Below are positions 44,770-54,558 of a DNA stretch of 64,000 bases, piece by piece. The notes below the pieces were generated by a model, which was not told the origin of the DNA, ran no database searches, and saw only the letters and a program-made list of their open reading frames with translations. Each line of letters opens with the position of its first letter. Position 1 is the stretch's first letter. Origin of the DNA: Anaerolineae bacterium (lineage in GTDB: Bacteria > Chloroflexota > Anaerolineae > Promineifilales > Promineifilaceae); contig JADLAX010000050.1 of NCBI GenBank assembly GCA_020848035.1, positions 35,055 to 99,054 of the forward strand. Reading direction: 5' to 3'. A program made the position numbers and the translations under genes.

Positions 44770-45028
44770 GGGCGAGGCGTTTGGCCTCGATCTCACCCAA
44801 ACAAACCAACGCCCCACCAAACGCCTCGCCCCTGGTTCCAACAACCAAACGGTTTCGATTTTCAGAGAGAAGGCGAGGCAGCGCGGTGAGGGGCCGCCTG
44901 TTCGTCAACGGTTTTGGCGCGCTGCCTCAACCACTGGTTCCAATTTCCAAATGTTTTGGTTTCGCCAAGAGGGCGAGGCAGCGCGGTGGAGGGCCACCTG
45001 TTAATCAACGGTTTTGGCGCGCTGCCTC
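44770..45028. repeat. Cluster of GGCGAGGC-type repeats
   Basis: Three related units: 44770-44833 (GGCGAGGCGTTTGGCC ... AAACGCCTCGCCCC, an inverted repeat), 44872-44928 and 44972-45028 (both GGCGAGGCAGCGCGGTG ... TTTTGGCGCGCTGCCTC). The last two are direct repeats of one another, about 85% alike, each with complementary ends GAGGCAGCGCG/CGCGCTGCCTC. They lie directly downstream of the alpha-2-macroglobulin gene and fill the gap. Confidence 0.75.
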
Positions 45029-45040
45029 GCCCCTACGGGG

Positions 45041-48000
45041 TCATTCCGGCGTGCCAATCACAATCTGGTTGCTGGCGGACCGGCCCCAGACGGCCGTATC
45101 ATACATCGCGTACACCTCGGTGGGCATGGCGGTGAAGCTGCCGGCCTGCGTCGCCCGGGCGTAGTACGAGATCATGCGCGGGCTGCCGTCCATCTCGGTG
45201 ATGAAGAAGCTGACGCGGTCGCCAAACACCTCTTTGTAGTTGTAGCCCAGCTCCTGCCAGCGGTAAACTGGCCCGTTGTAGGCATCGGCAATGTGGCTGG
45301 TGGTGGCCAGCCCTTCGTTGAGCGCTTCCAGGCCGCCGGGCAGATGGTCTTCGATGATGATGTAGCTGCCCCGGTCCGGCAAATCCACCACCAGGCGGAT
45401 TTGCACCAGCTGGCCCGGTTCGATCGTTTCCAGCGGCTGGCCGGTCTCGCCGTCCAGGTAACGACGAGTCACCACCACCGCCCCCGCCGCCTCAATTTCT
45501 TCGCGCGGGACAAACATACGGCCGTTCAGCACAAAAAACAGCCGCCCGCTGCCGCTTTGGGTCAGCACCACCTCGTTGTCGCCAGTTTGCAGGTCGTCCA
45601 TGGGGATCGTCAGGGAGACGGCCGGTTCGCCGCGCCCCAACGTGCCGCTGGCCACGGTACGGCCGTTCACCTGCACCGTGTAGCTGGTTGAAGCGGCCGC
45701 TTCGCTGTAGCTGGTCGCCAGCAGATGGTCGGTCAGCCCAAGGATGGCAAACGAGGTTTCGTTTGTGGTGCCCCAGCCCTGGCTGCGCCGCTGGCTCATC
45801 AGCCAGCGCACCATGCCGGGGATGTTCTCATGGCCAGGCTGGATTTGGGTGTAGGCGCTCAGCGCCAGCGCCGTGGTGCGGATGTTGGAGGCCATCACTT
45901 TGTCGCCGTAGTAGCCATCGTGATTGGCCCCTTGCCAGTAAACGCTGCCGTCGCGGGCAACGGCCGTTTCCCCCAGTTCATCCAACACCTGTGCCGCCAG
46001 ATCTGTTTCGCCGATTTGGTGCAGCGTCAGCGCCAGGGCGGCCAGGCTGAACTCGTCGCCGTTGAGCCCGGCGCGGTCACGGTGCAGGGCCAGGGTGGCT
46101 TCTTCGTTGGGCAGCCCGGCCAGGGCCATGGCGTACAGGGCAAAGGCACGGGTGCGCATGTCCATGTCGGCCCGGTTCTGGTTGAGCCATTCCACGCCGC
46201 GCTCAATTACACCGGGATCGATTTCATAGCCCGCCTCGGCCACCTGGGCCAGGCCAAAGATGACCCAGGCCGTCTGGTAGTCGTGGCTGCTGTCGTCGTA
46301 CCACCAACCCCAGCCGCCATCGGGGTGCTGGAAGCCATACAGCCGCTGGATGCTGGCGTTGATCTGCCCCGGCAGCTCGGCTTGCAGCGTGGAGTTGGTG
46401 ACGCCCAGCTGGTTCAGCGCCCGCCCGACGACGGCGTTGGGCAGCGCCTTGCTCATCGTTTGCTCGACGCAGCCGTAGGGGTAGCCGGTGAGATATTGCA
46501 GCCCTTCCAACAGGCTGCCCGCGATGGAGCGGCTGAGCTGAAGCTCAACCTGGCTCATAGGCAGGGCATCATCTGGAACGGTAACGCTGGTGGCAAAACT
46601 CCCGGTGAACTGACCCACTTCGGTGGTCACGTCGGGGATGGCCAGCGGCTGAATGGTGAGGGGCAGCTGGATGGCATCGGATGGGCCGCTGCCTGAAGCG
46701 GGAACGGCCGTAATTACCAAATCTACGTCCCCCGCCTCAACCGCTTCAACCGGCCAGCCCACAATTTGCTGCTGCCCCGGCTGAATTGTAACGGTTTGGG
46801 AAACCTCGCCGCCAATCTCCAATCTCTGATCGCCAATCTCCAATGTAACCTCAAGCGTCTGCACCGCCTCGCTGTAGTTATGCACAATCGCCGACAGGGC
46901 CATCGTGTCGCCCGCAGTGAGCACACGCGGCAGCAACGGCCGTACAATCACGTCTTGCTTGGTGATGATGTTGGCCGTGGTTTCGCCCACCTGCGTGTCG
47001 GCGGTGGTGGCTTTGGCCGTGGCCCGCCAGCTGGTGAGGCTGTCCGGCAGGGTAACGGTCACGCTGACCTCGCCGTTGAAATCGGTATAGAGCGTGGGCT
47101 GCCAGACGGCCGTATCCGGGAAGTCCTGGCGCGGGCCACCGGTCAGACCGCCGTCACCACCGCCGCCACCCATGCCGCCTTCCCAGAGGTAGCGCACGGG
47201 ATTGAGGCCGTTGTAGGTGCGCACGGTGCTGCCACGCTCGTAGTAAAACGAATCGTACATCAGGCCGTTCAGCTCCGGGCTGAGGGCAAAGATGGCTTCA
47301 TCCACCAGCGCCAGCGACACCTCGGCCGAGATTGGCTCGCCGCGATAGTTGGTCACAAGCACGGTGAAGGTTGCCTCTTCACCCGGGGCATATTCCGCCT
47401 TGTCGGGGGTGATGGTCACGTTGAGTTGTTTGGTGAAAGCGGGCACCGACAGATTGACATAACTGGTCACCAGGCGACTGTCGGGCAGGCTGCTGCTGGT
47501 GTTTTCCGTCACCGTGGTGTCCTGCTCCTGCCAGGCGTTGATGGCCACGCGGATGTTGGGCACGTCCCCCTCTTCGATGGTGACGGGAACGCGGGTGACG
47601 GGTGCAGTCAGCTCGACCAATTCTTCGCGACGGATGGAACCGCGCTCCACGGTGAGCAGCGCCGGGCCGCTGAAGCTGGATTCCACCAGCAGATGGGCCA
47701 CATCGCCGGGGCGATAGTTGTCCTGGTCGGCCACGATATGCAGCTCGCTGCTCTCGCTGCCGTACCAATCTGAGTAAAAGTTGCTGAAGGCGTAGACCCA
47801 GCTGGTGTAGGTCATGGGATGGCCCTGGGCGTCGCTGCCGCTGAGGCGCAGCTGGTAGTAGCCGGGCTCGTCGATGGTGAAGGTGAGGCTGGCACGGCCG
47901 TTTGCCCCCGTGGTCAGGTTGGCCGACTGCACCACCGTGTCGTACTCGTAGCTGGTGCGGCTCCAGCGGCGCAGGGTCAGCGCCAATTGGCGATTGGCCA

Positions 48001-50821
48001 CCGGTTCGTCAAACACGGTTTGCACCTGGGCGGTGATGTTGAAGGGCACACCCGGCTCCTGCACGTAGCCAGCGGTGGCCACGGTCACATACTCCACCGC
48101 ATCGAAAATGGTGATGACGGCCGTACCGCTGACGGTCTGGTGGCTGCCGTCGTCGACGGTGGCTTCCAGCCCCCACTGAACCTGCCTCAGGCTGCTGTTC
48201 CAGTCGCGCTGGTCAAAGTAGAGGCCATCGCCGGTTAAAGAGAGATCGAGGGTCAGACGGCCGTTGGCATCCGTGGTGCCGTGTAGGTCTTTGGCGTCGT
48301 AAAGCTGGTACCAGGTGTAGAGGCCGTCGGTGTACCAATCGGGCTGCACCTGGAAGCGGCGCAGCGTCACGACGGCGTTGGCCACCGGTTCACCAAAAAA
48401 GTAGGCGGTGTCGATGGTGATTTCGGCGGTATCGCCCTTGACGTAAGCCGCCGCGTCGGTGCTGACGGTCACTTCGTAGTCGGGCTTGCGGTAATCTTCC
48501 ACTTTGAAGATCTGGCTGTGGGCCGTGCCGTCCAGCGTCACTTCGACCGTGTACACGCCTAACGACGCGCCTTCGGCAATGGCGAAACGGCCGTTGACCG
48601 TGCCAAAATCGTTGGTGGTCAGCTCCTGGGTTTGCACCACGTTGTTACGCGCGTCACGAATGCGGACGGTAACGGCCGTACCCGCCGGGGGCACGCTGAG
48701 CAGAGCATCGTCATCCAGGCGCACGATGGCTTTGAAGTAGACCGTCTGGCCCGGTTTGTAAATCGGCCGTTCGGTGAAAACGAAGGCGTTGGAATCCACT
48801 TCGGCGGGATGGTTTGACTGCCAGTCGTAATAGCCGCCGCTGCTTTGCCACTCGCCAGAGAGGCCGGTGAGGGTAATATCGTCGCTCACCTGGGCGGCCA
48901 CGATGAGCGGCTGGGTGGCGGGCGGACCGCCTTCGGCAAAGCTGGGCAGCGTCGTTTCATACAGCCCATCCGCGTTGGCCTGCCCGGCGTCAATCACCGC
49001 GCCGCTGCGGGCGTAGATGGTGACGGCGGCATTGGGCACAACCGCGCCGTTGATGTCCGTCACCCAGACCAGCAGCTGCTCATTGGCCTGCTTCACGGCA
49101 ATCGCATTTTCGGTGACCACAACGATGAGCTGGTCGTTGACGCTGCCCGCGACGAGGTTGAGGACGTAGAGGCCGGGCGGCACGTCAGCGGGCAGGCTGG
49201 TTTCCTGCACATTGGACCAATCCTGCAGCGGCGTGACGCTGGTCATTTGCCATTCGGCCCGCAGCGTGGTGCCTGCCAGATCGATGCTGGTGTCCTCCTG
49301 ATCGCTCCAGATCCAGCCGTGAAAACCGGAACTGTACCGGTCTAAAAATTGGGGCATGGTGAGCTGGTAGAGCTCAAAGCGGAATTGGAGATTATCGCGC
49401 CGAAATGCCTGGAACTGGATAGCGCGACGGCCGTTCACATCCAAAACCTGCGCATTGGGGCCATAGCCAAAGTTGGCCACATCCTCCAGCGCCTTGGTGC
49501 TGAACTGCCAGGTGTAGGCCTGGTTCAGCACCGGTTCGCCGTCGGCGCTAACGGCCGTATCGGCGATGGTGACGGTAAAGTCGACGTTTTCGGCCAGGTA
49601 ACCCGCTTCGGGAACAAAGGTAAGGGTTGTCTCTTCCCAACGAAAGCTGCCCGGAGTAGGCGGTTCAATCTGGAACGCGGCTTCGGTGCTGGCGGGGTCC
49701 ATGAGCCGATCAAAGCGAATCGTGATCGGGTTGGCAGGGTGGTTGTTATTGCCCCGGGGCGAGGAAGCGAGGATCACGGGCGGCGTGGTGAAGGAAACGG
49801 GTTCGGGCTGGGGCAGCGTTTCCCCGGCGGCATCCCGCAGCGGCGCGGTGAAGCGAATGGTGTAGTTGGTGTCGGCGGGCAGCTGCGCGTCCGGGTCCAG
49901 CTGCACCTGTTTGTAATCTTCGCTCCAGCTCAGCTTGCCGCTGATGGCAGGCTCAATTGTCATCACGTCTTGCAGCTGGTCGATGTCCATGGGGTAGTTG
50001 AACTGGAGCACGATGGGGCCAAGGTGGTTGGTGGCGGTGGGCCAGGTGACGCGGTTCAGCGGTTCGGCCAGGGAAACGGTCCAGGTGTACGGTTGGGGGA
50101 GGTGACGGCCGTTTTCATCAACGGCCGTTTTGGCCAGGCTAAATTCGTACTCAGTGCCAAAGACCAGCGGCTCGTCCAGAGCGAGGGTGAGCGTGTTTTC
50201 TGACCAGGCCAGGGTGTAGGCTACGGTGGGAGAGACGGAAAATGCTTCGGCCACCGATGCCTGGTCCATGCTCCGGCTGAACCGCAGGTCAAAGCTGGGT
50301 TGACGGTCGGCCAGGATGGTCCCGCTGGGGGTACGCTGGCTGACTTGCGGCGTGTGCTGGGTTCTAAGCTGCCAGCGCTGCATGGCGGCAAACTGCAAGC
50401 CGCTGCTGCTTTTGAGGGAGGCGTGCAGGTTCACCCAGTAGTTCCGGTTGGAACTAAAGCCGTCGGCGGGGGTGAAGGTGAGCACGGTATTGTTGTCGCT
50501 CCAGGCAAATTCACCGCGCACCGTGGGCGAGAAAATGAGCGGCTGGGGGGCGGTTGTGTTCATCGGCTGGTTAAAGCGGAGCACCAGCGGCGCGTCGGGC
50601 GGGAAGTCGTCCAGGGCAAAGTCACCGACCGGCTCCCAGGCCAGGAAATCGGGCAGTTCGACAGGCTCACTGGTCGGTTCAGGTTCGTTGATGGTGACTG
50701 TTTGGCTGCGGTCGATAGCTACGGTGGTGGGTGGAACGGCCGTTGCCTGGTCACCCTGGCAGGCGGCTAAGATGGTTAAGATGGCAAAAAGAATAAGGAA
50801 AAAACGAAGTCGCTGGTTCAT
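45041..50821 (-). CDS. Bacterial alpha-2-macroglobulin family lipoprotein
   Basis: The 1926-residue protein starts MNQRLRFFLILFAILTILAAC with lipobox LAAC, so it is membrane-anchored. N-terminal bacterial Ig-like (Big_5) domains follow (VLRFNQPMNTTAPQPL and similar repeats), then MG-type domains, a glycine-rich bait region (GGMGGGGGDGGLTGGPRQD), an A2M domain (LPDSLTSWRATAKATT) and the thioester motif YPYGCVEQTMSKALP (C and Q at about residue 1450). The thioester would trap attacking proteases covalently. GGGGGT lies a few bases before ATG 50821. No pbpC partner is next to it. About 17 octamers are inside it, mostly read as TAV or NGR. Confidence 0.93.
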   Translation of the reverse strand: MNQRLRFFLILFAILTILAACQGDQATAVPPTTVAIDRSQTVTINEPEPTSEPVELPDFLAWEPVGDFALDDFPPDAPLVLRFNQPMNTTAPQPLIFSPTVRGEFAWSDNNTVLTFTPADGFSSNRNYWVNLHASLKSSSGLQFAAMQRWQLRTQHTPQVSQRTPSGTILADRQPSFDLRFSRSMDQASVAEAFSVSPTVAYTLAWSENTLTLALDEPLVFGTEYEFSLAKTAVDENGRHLPQPYTWTVSLAEPLNRVTWPTATNHLGPIVLQFNYPMDIDQLQDVMTIEPAISGKLSWSEDYKQVQLDPDAQLPADTNYTIRFTAPLRDAAGETLPQPEPVSFTTPPVILASSPRGNNNHPANPITIRFDRLMDPASTEAAFQIEPPTPGSFRWEETTLTFVPEAGYLAENVDFTVTIADTAVSADGEPVLNQAYTWQFSTKALEDVANFGYGPNAQVLDVNGRRAIQFQAFRRDNLQFRFELYQLTMPQFLDRYSSGFHGWIWSDQEDTSIDLAGTTLRAEWQMTSVTPLQDWSNVQETSLPADVPPGLYVLNLVAGSVNDQLIVVVTENAIAVKQANEQLLVWVTDINGAVVPNAAVTIYARSGAVIDAGQANADGLYETTLPSFAEGGPPATQPLIVAAQVSDDITLTGLSGEWQSSGGYYDWQSNHPAEVDSNAFVFTERPIYKPGQTVYFKAIVRLDDDALLSVPPAGTAVTVRIRDARNNVVQTQELTTNDFGTVNGRFAIAEGASLGVYTVEVTLDGTAHSQIFKVEDYRKPDYEVTVSTDAAAYVKGDTAEITIDTAYFFGEPVANAVVTLRRFQVQPDWYTDGLYTWYQLYDAKDLHGTTDANGRLTLDLSLTGDGLYFDQRDWNSSLRQVQWGLEATVDDGSHQTVSGTAVITIFDAVEYVTVATAGYVQEPGVPFNITAQVQTVFDEPVANRQLALTLRRWSRTSYEYDTVVQSANLTTGANGRASLTFTIDEPGYYQLRLSGSDAQGHPMTYTSWVYAFSNFYSDWYGSESSELHIVADQDNYRPGDVAHLLVESSFSGPALLTVERGSIRREELVELTAPVTRVPVTIEEGDVPNIRVAINAWQEQDTTVTENTSSSLPDSRLVTSYVNLSVPAFTKQLNVTITPDKAEYAPGEEATFTVLVTNYRGEPISAEVSLALVDEAIFALSPELNGLMYDSFYYERGSTVRTYNGLNPVRYLWEGGMGGGGGDGGLTGGPRQDFPDTAVWQPTLYTDFNGEVSVTVTLPDSLTSWRATAKATTADTQVGETTANIITKQDVIVRPLLPRVLTAGDTMALSAIVHNYSEAVQTLEVTLEIGDQRLEIGGEVSQTVTIQPGQQQIVGWPVEAVEAGDVDLVITAVPASGSGPSDAIQLPLTIQPLAIPDVTTEVGQFTGSFATSVTVPDDALPMSQVELQLSRSIAGSLLEGLQYLTGYPYGCVEQTMSKALPNAVVGRALNQLGVTNSTLQAELPGQINASIQRLYGFQHPDGGWGWWYDDSSHDYQTAWVIFGLAQVAEAGYEIDPGVIERGVEWLNQNRADMDMRTRAFALYAMALAGLPNEEATLALHRDRAGLNGDEFSLAALALTLHQIGETDLAAQVLDELGETAVARDGSVYWQGANHDGYYGDKVMASNIRTTALALSAYTQIQPGHENIPGMVRWLMSQRRSQGWGTTNETSFAILGLTDHLLATSYSEAAASTSYTVQVNGRTVASGTLGRGEPAVSLTIPMDDLQTGDNEVVLTQSGSGRLFFVLNGRMFVPREEIEAAGAVVVTRRYLDGETGQPLETIEPGQLVQIRLVVDLPDRGSYIIIEDHLPGGLEALNEGLATTSHIADAYNGPVYRWQELGYNYKEVFGDRVSFFITEMDGSPRMISYYARATQAGSFTAMPTEVYAMYDTAVWGRSASNQIVIGTPE

Positions 50822-50842
50822 GATGATACCCCCTGAAAACAA

Positions 50843-51175
50843 AAAGCGGAACTTTTCTGACTTGTTTAGAGGATACGTGTTTCGGCGCGTCGTCTGCTTA
50901 ACGCTGGCTCATTGATTGCCTGACGCGATGCCGACGGGGAGGGTGTGGGTGGGGGTCAATGAACGGCTGTGGTCGGCCTCTGACCGTGCCACTTTCTGGG
51001 TCTTCAGGATTTCATGGGGTTCGGCGTGAAACGTGATGCGTGAAACGCGATACCGCTCTGGTCACGTTTCACGTTTCACGCATCACGAGCTGTAAACCCC
51101 CTGAATTCCCAAGGAGCCCACTTTCTTTATCTGCTGTATTGCCCATTTTCCTGGCACTCCAGTACAATTAGCGGC
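50843..51175. other. Intergenic region with inverted REP and long inverted repeat
   Basis: No gene. It holds an inverted REP-type element (50963-51008) and an inverted repeat (51026-51092) made of TGAAACGTGATGCGTGAAACG / CGTTTCACGTTTCACGCATCACG. The last 80 bp contain the RAYT promoter and its ATG at 51176. Confidence 0.5.
50963..51008 (-). repeat. REP-like element, inverted orientation (before RAYT)
   Basis: Hairpin GTGGTCGGCCTCTGACCGTGCCAC (50969-50992) has stem GTGG-t-CGG / CCG-t-GCCAC and is followed by GGGTCTTC. On the minus strand it reads AAGTGGCACGGTCAGAGGCC then GACCACAGCC, matching the tail of the forward REPs (GACCGCAGCC). Confidence 0.65.
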
Positions 51176-51721
51176 ATGGAAACTGCCAAAATCCAGGAGG
51201 GGGCAGGCGTTTACTATCTCACATTTACGGTGGTCTACTGGCTGCCTGTATTTGTCTCAGCTGAACCGTGCCTCATCTTTACCGAAAGTCTAAACTACTG
51301 CCAGCAGAACAAGAATTTGCGTATCAACGCGTTTGTGATCATGCCCACTCATACACACATAATTGTATTTGACGCCGATTTTGATAACGAGCGGCTAAAC
51401 AAGACGATTACTGCCATGCGCCAATTCACAGGGCGGCAGCTGGCCAATTATTGCCATGAAAAAATGCCCTCGGTTTACGGGCAGGTCATTGGCGCACCGC
51501 GACGTAAAGATCGAGCCAACCAGTTCTGGCAGCAGAGCAAACATCCGGTAGCCATCTGGTCAGAGGATTTTTGGCGGACAAAATTTGATTATTTGCACGA
51601 CAATCCACGCCGCAAAGGGTTGGTGCATGAGGCGGCTGATTGGCGGTTTTCTTCGGCGGCATATTGGTTACGAGAACAGGTGACAGATTGTGATGTAAGG
51701 TTGACTGGTGTGGCGTGGTAA
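51176..51721 (+). CDS. REP-associated tyrosine transposase (RAYT, TnpA_REP-like, Y1 family)
   Basis: The 181-residue protein has the Y1 transposase fold: VYYLTFTVVYWLPVF at the start, HUH pair in VIMPTHTHIIVF (residues about 58-69) and the catalytic tyrosine in FWRTKFDYLHDNPRRKGLV (about residues 137-155). Such enzymes bind and cleave REP hairpins as single strands. Forward-type REP 51735-51811 begins 13 bp after its stop, and an inverted REP lies about 170 bp before its start. This fits a RAYT with its substrates. Confidence 0.9.
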   Translation: METAKIQEGAGVYYLTFTVVYWLPVFVSAEPCLIFTESLNYCQQNKNLRINAFVIMPTHTHIIVFDADFDNERLNKTITAMRQFTGRQLANYCHEKMPSVYGQVIGAPRRKDRANQFWQQSKHPVAIWSEDFWRTKFDYLHDNPRRKGLVHEAADWRFSSAAYWLREQVTDCDVRLTGVAW

Positions 51722-53250
51722 CGGGTCGTTATGGAAAAGCGGCGCGGCGAGACGCCGAGCCGCAGCCGGGTGAGGCTTCGTGCCCGCCGAAGACCGCGCC
51801 AGAGCAGGGGGAGACTCCACCGCCAACTACACCGCAAACGATAACGATTTATGCGGCAGGGACACAGGCAAATAATGTGTACCCCACGATGGAGCTGCGG
51901 ATCAATGAAAAGACTGTTGCGACGTTTACGAACGTGCAGGGAGACCCGGCCCAACGTGTTTTTCAGGCGTTTACTTATACAAGCAGTTATTGGCCAATTG
52001 ATGTAACGACGGTAAAAGTAGCGTTTGTCAATGATAGCGGTTTGCGTGATTTATACGTGGATAAAATTGTGGTGGGTGGGGTGATCTATGAAACGGAAGC
52101 ACCCACGACATACTCAACCGGTACCTACACCAGCGGTACAGGCTGTGATGATGCCTATAAGCAGTCTGAAGTGTTGGGGTGTAACGGGTATTTCCAGTAC
52201 AGCGTGCGAGTGCAGCGGACGAATTACAGCCTGGCAGGGCAGGCAATTGGGCTGCGCATTGTGGGCAGCCCAGATGGGGACAACGGCCTGTATTATATGC
52301 ACACCGACCACCTGGGCAGCACCAGCACGTTGAGCTACGTGGACCCGGTGGCTGGCACCGCCTACCGGGTAGCCGACTCCCGCGCCCTGTACGAGCCGTT
52401 TGGGGATTACCGGCTGGAACCGACGGGTGAGTACACCGACCGTGGCTACACGGGCCACCTGGGGAACAACAGCGGCAGTAACGATATTGGGCTGATATAC
52501 ATGAACGCCCGCTACTACGTGCCCGGCGTAGCCCGCTTTGCCAGCGCGGATACGATTGTGCCAGACCCGGCAAGCCCGCAAAGCTTTAACCGATACAGCT
52601 ATGTAAGAAATAACCCCGTTAATCTTTTCGATCCAAGTGGGCACGCAGAGTGTGGAAGCCCTTGGGAACCCTCTTGCAGAGATGAAAAGTGGGGCGGTAG
52701 AGGGAAGTCAGATTCTTCAGAATCATTTCCTAACTACCCTAAAAATTATTTTGGAGAAGGAAACTGCGAAAAGTCTTTACCAGAATGTTTTGGTGACACG
52801 GTTTATTTAAAAGACTTTCCTTCAGAGCAAATATCAGATACAGAAGTATTAATCCCATTCATACCTATTGAGGAATTCGAAGCCTTGGCTGACAAAATTG
52901 CAGAAGATTTATACACTCATGATCTTACCTGGCCCGGTTTTGACTCGGGACGAAAAGGCTACGATACACCATTCTATAATGGAGGTGGTAAGGGAGTCGA
53001 GGAACCCATATTTGAGCACGATCAACTAGTTTGCGTTGAAACTTTGCGTTGTTCTGGTCGTTCTGAAATAAATTATATAGCACAGGGACTGTGGGGAGCA
53101 GCAGTAGGAGAATCAGAATTAGTCTCAGTGCTCATCGTTAGAGCATGGAAATGGGACCAGTACCAAGAAACACCATCTGAAGATACGATCTATTGGCTAA
53201 AATGGGGTTATGAATATTATGAATCCTGGGATGCAGAATCGGAAGAGTAG
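51715..53250 (+). CDS. RHS C-terminal tip with CBM60-like domain and variable C-terminus (RHS-A)
   Basis: The open frame encodes 511 residues. Residues about 1-35 come from the REP (AARRDAEPQPGE...PPKTAPEQG). Next is a CBM60-like carbohydrate-binding segment (TITIYAAGTQANNVYPTMELR ... VDKIVVGGVIYETEAP, about 40-155). Then comes the RHS core end: YYMHTDHLGSTS, RYSYVRNNPVNLFDPSGH. After PSGH lie 192 unique residues, the position of an RHS toxin domain, in AT-rich DNA. It lacks all YD repeats, so it is a truncated tip. It may be silent. A lipoprotein gene follows. Confidence 0.7.
   Translation: MVTGRYGKAARRDAEPQPGEASCPPKTAPEQGETPPPTTPQTITIYAAGTQANNVYPTMELRINEKTVATFTNVQGDPAQRVFQAFTYTSSYWPIDVTTVKVAFVNDSGLRDLYVDKIVVGGVIYETEAPTTYSTGTYTSGTGCDDAYKQSEVLGCNGYFQYSVRVQRTNYSLAGQAIGLRIVGSPDGDNGLYYMHTDHLGSTSTLSYVDPVAGTAYRVADSRALYEPFGDYRLEPTGEYTDRGYTGHLGNNSGSNDIGLIYMNARYYVPGVARFASADTIVPDPASPQSFNRYSYVRNNPVNLFDPSGHAECGSPWEPSCRDEKWGGRGKSDSSESFPNYPKNYFGEGNCEKSLPECFGDTVYLKDFPSEQISDTEVLIPFIPIEEFEALADKIAEDLYTHDLTWPGFDSGRKGYDTPFYNGGGKGVEEPIFEHDQLVCVETLRCSGRSEINYIAQGLWGAAVGESELVSVLIVRAWKWDQYQETPSEDTIYWLKWGYEYYESWDAESEE
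51735..51811 (+). repeat. REP-like element, forward type (copy 3, downstream of RAYT)
   Basis: AAAAGCGGCGCGGCGAGACG is followed by CCGAGCCGC, so GCGGC-g-CGGCG pairs with CGCCG-a-GCCGC with one mismatch and loop AGA. The common tail CAGCCGGGTGAGGCTTCG...GCCGAAGACCGCGCC follows. It forms the 5' end of the RHS-A reading frame. Confidence 0.85.
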
Positions 53251-53278
53251 GTGCGTCTGCTTAAGGAGGCTAGTATAT

Positions 53279-53911
53279 ATGCTTAGTCTGAGTAAAAAGG
53301 AAAATAGAATGTTTCAAAACTACTTCTTTATTCGATATCCCCTTCTCACGCTCTTCATTCTTTTCATGATTTTGGGGTGCAATTCAGTTTCCGAAGGAAA
53401 AGTTTACACGAACTCTCAGTTCGGTATAAGATTGGAGAAGCCAGAAAATTGGGATTTAGTGTTTGTTGAACGAAATGGATCCATTGTAATGAAAGCTGAA
53501 AATGAGACTAAAGATTCTGCCCGCATTGAGATCTATGGATTTGCGTGTGTTCCGTCACTATTTGTGAATTCGGAGGAAGCATTGAAGTCAGAGTTAGGAA
53601 GAACACACGCTGCATATGATTTGGAATCAGTTACAATCATTCAAGAACCCAGGTCAGAGCAAATAAATGGATACGAGATAGCTACCGCTATCATTTCGCT
53701 GCCAACAATGACATTACCAGAAGATTCGGTGATAAACCAAGTTGGACAACAAGATCCTGATATCTTTCAGATGATTGAGATGTTTGCTATTAGAGATCAG
53801 GAGAACCATTCAATAATGGTATATGTATACCAGGGTCATAATGAAAAGTTGAACACAGAAGCGGAAGAAATCATCAATAGTATCGAATTTACGTGCTCCA
53901 CTGACCCATAA
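53279..53911 (+). CDS. Lipoprotein downstream of RHS-A (candidate immunity protein)
   Basis: The 210-residue protein starts MLSLSKKENRMFQNYFFIRY and has lipobox LTLFILFMILGC, so it is probably an exported lipoprotein. The mature part is a beta-rich domain (YTNSQFGIRLEKPENWDLVFVERNGSIVMKAEN ... INSIEFTCSTDP), similar in general to PsbP-like folds. AAGGAGG lies 9 bases before ATG 53279. It is 28 bp after the RHS-A stop, AT-rich, and followed by an inverted REP. The location is that of an immunity gene, but no family match proves it. Confidence 0.55.
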   Translation: MLSLSKKENRMFQNYFFIRYPLLTLFILFMILGCNSVSEGKVYTNSQFGIRLEKPENWDLVFVERNGSIVMKAENETKDSARIEIYGFACVPSLFVNSEEALKSELGRTHAAYDLESVTIIQEPRSEQINGYEIATAIISLPTMTLPEDSVINQVGQQDPDIFQMIEMFAIRDQENHSIMVYVYQGHNEKLNTEAEEIINSIEFTCSTDP

Positions 53912-53943
53912 GTTCCTTGCTCTTGGCAAGCCTCTGCTGTGCG

Positions 53944-53996
53944 TGGGTCTTCTAAAATTTTTCGGGCTGGGGTCGGCTTCTGGCCGCGCCCCTTTC
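53944..53996 (-). repeat. REP-like element, inverted orientation (end of cassette A)
   Basis: GGGTCTTCTAAAATTTTTCG then hairpin GGGGTCGGCTTCTGGCCGCGCCCC. It closes cassette A opposite to the forward REP at 51735. Confidence 0.65.
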
Positions 53997-54132
53997 CTTG
54001 CTCGTTGCAGGTTTGGTTAAGCGGTAGAGGCAACAACGAATTTGAGTAAGTAGCGAATAGGCTGAATTGTTGAAGGCGAACGGCCGTACCCGCTTGATAG
54101 TGGAAACGGCCATTCACTTTGTCACCTTGTCA

Positions 54133-54210
54133 GGAAACGGCCGTTACTCCCCCCACAAAAAACTCCGCTGAATGCGCCGGTACAGCCGCAGCTTGATGCG
54201 GTAAACGTCC
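54133..54210 (-). repeat. Duplicated gene fragment, copy 1
   Basis: A 78-bp segment, encoding DVYRIKLRLYRRIQRSF on the minus strand, recurs at 56952-57029 with four or five differences. One difference destroys an ACGGCCGT (ACAGCAGT in copy 2). Confidence 0.8.
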
Positions 54211-54520
54211 TGCACATCGGGGAAGTGGTCCGGGTGGCGGGTGACAATCTGGCCCGGCTTCAGCTCCTCTTCAAACGACAGCTGGTAAACCATCTTTTCG
54301 GCTTCGTCCTGGCACTGCTCTTGCAGCCAGCGGCGTAAATTTTCTCGCTGTACCGCCGCCGCTTTTGCGTCCACAGCTGCTCTAACGGCCGTGGTTCTGG
54401 CGTGGATTGGGCATCGACTGCCAGGCGGTGGGCCTGCATTTCGCCGCGCTGCCATTCGCGGCAGGCGCATGGGGTGGTTTCAGCTTGGGAACCTTCACCG
54501 TTTCCCTTTATTAATGGCAA
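54144..54520 (-). pseudogene. Broken hypothetical gene
   Basis: Two overlapping minus frames look like parts of one protein. 54144-54470 carries the C-terminal part, RRWLQEQCQDEAEKMVYQLSFEEELKPGQ...FPDVQDVYRIKLRLYRRIQRSFLWGE. 54260-54520 carries a plausible N-terminal part, REWQRGEMQAHRLAVDAQS...LEQLWTQKRRRYSE. A 1-2 base shift near 54330 (the AAAATTT run) would join them. Its last 25 codons are duplicated at 56952-57029. The family is unknown. Confidence 0.5.
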
Positions 54521-54558
54521 ACGGCCGTTTCAGCCTCAGTTTATGTTATACTTTGGTC

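Noticed and set aside
44770..45028. CRISPR-like or tRNA-like cluster downstream of the alpha-2-macroglobulin gene
   Set aside because: There are only three imperfect units with non-uniform spacing and no cas genes; the ends pair as hairpins. No tRNA consensus (T-loop GTTCGA) is present.
53210..53278. Upstream starts for the candidate immunity lipoprotein
   Set aside because: They overlap the RHS-A end in another frame; AAGGAGG before ATG 53279 and the signal peptide fix the start.
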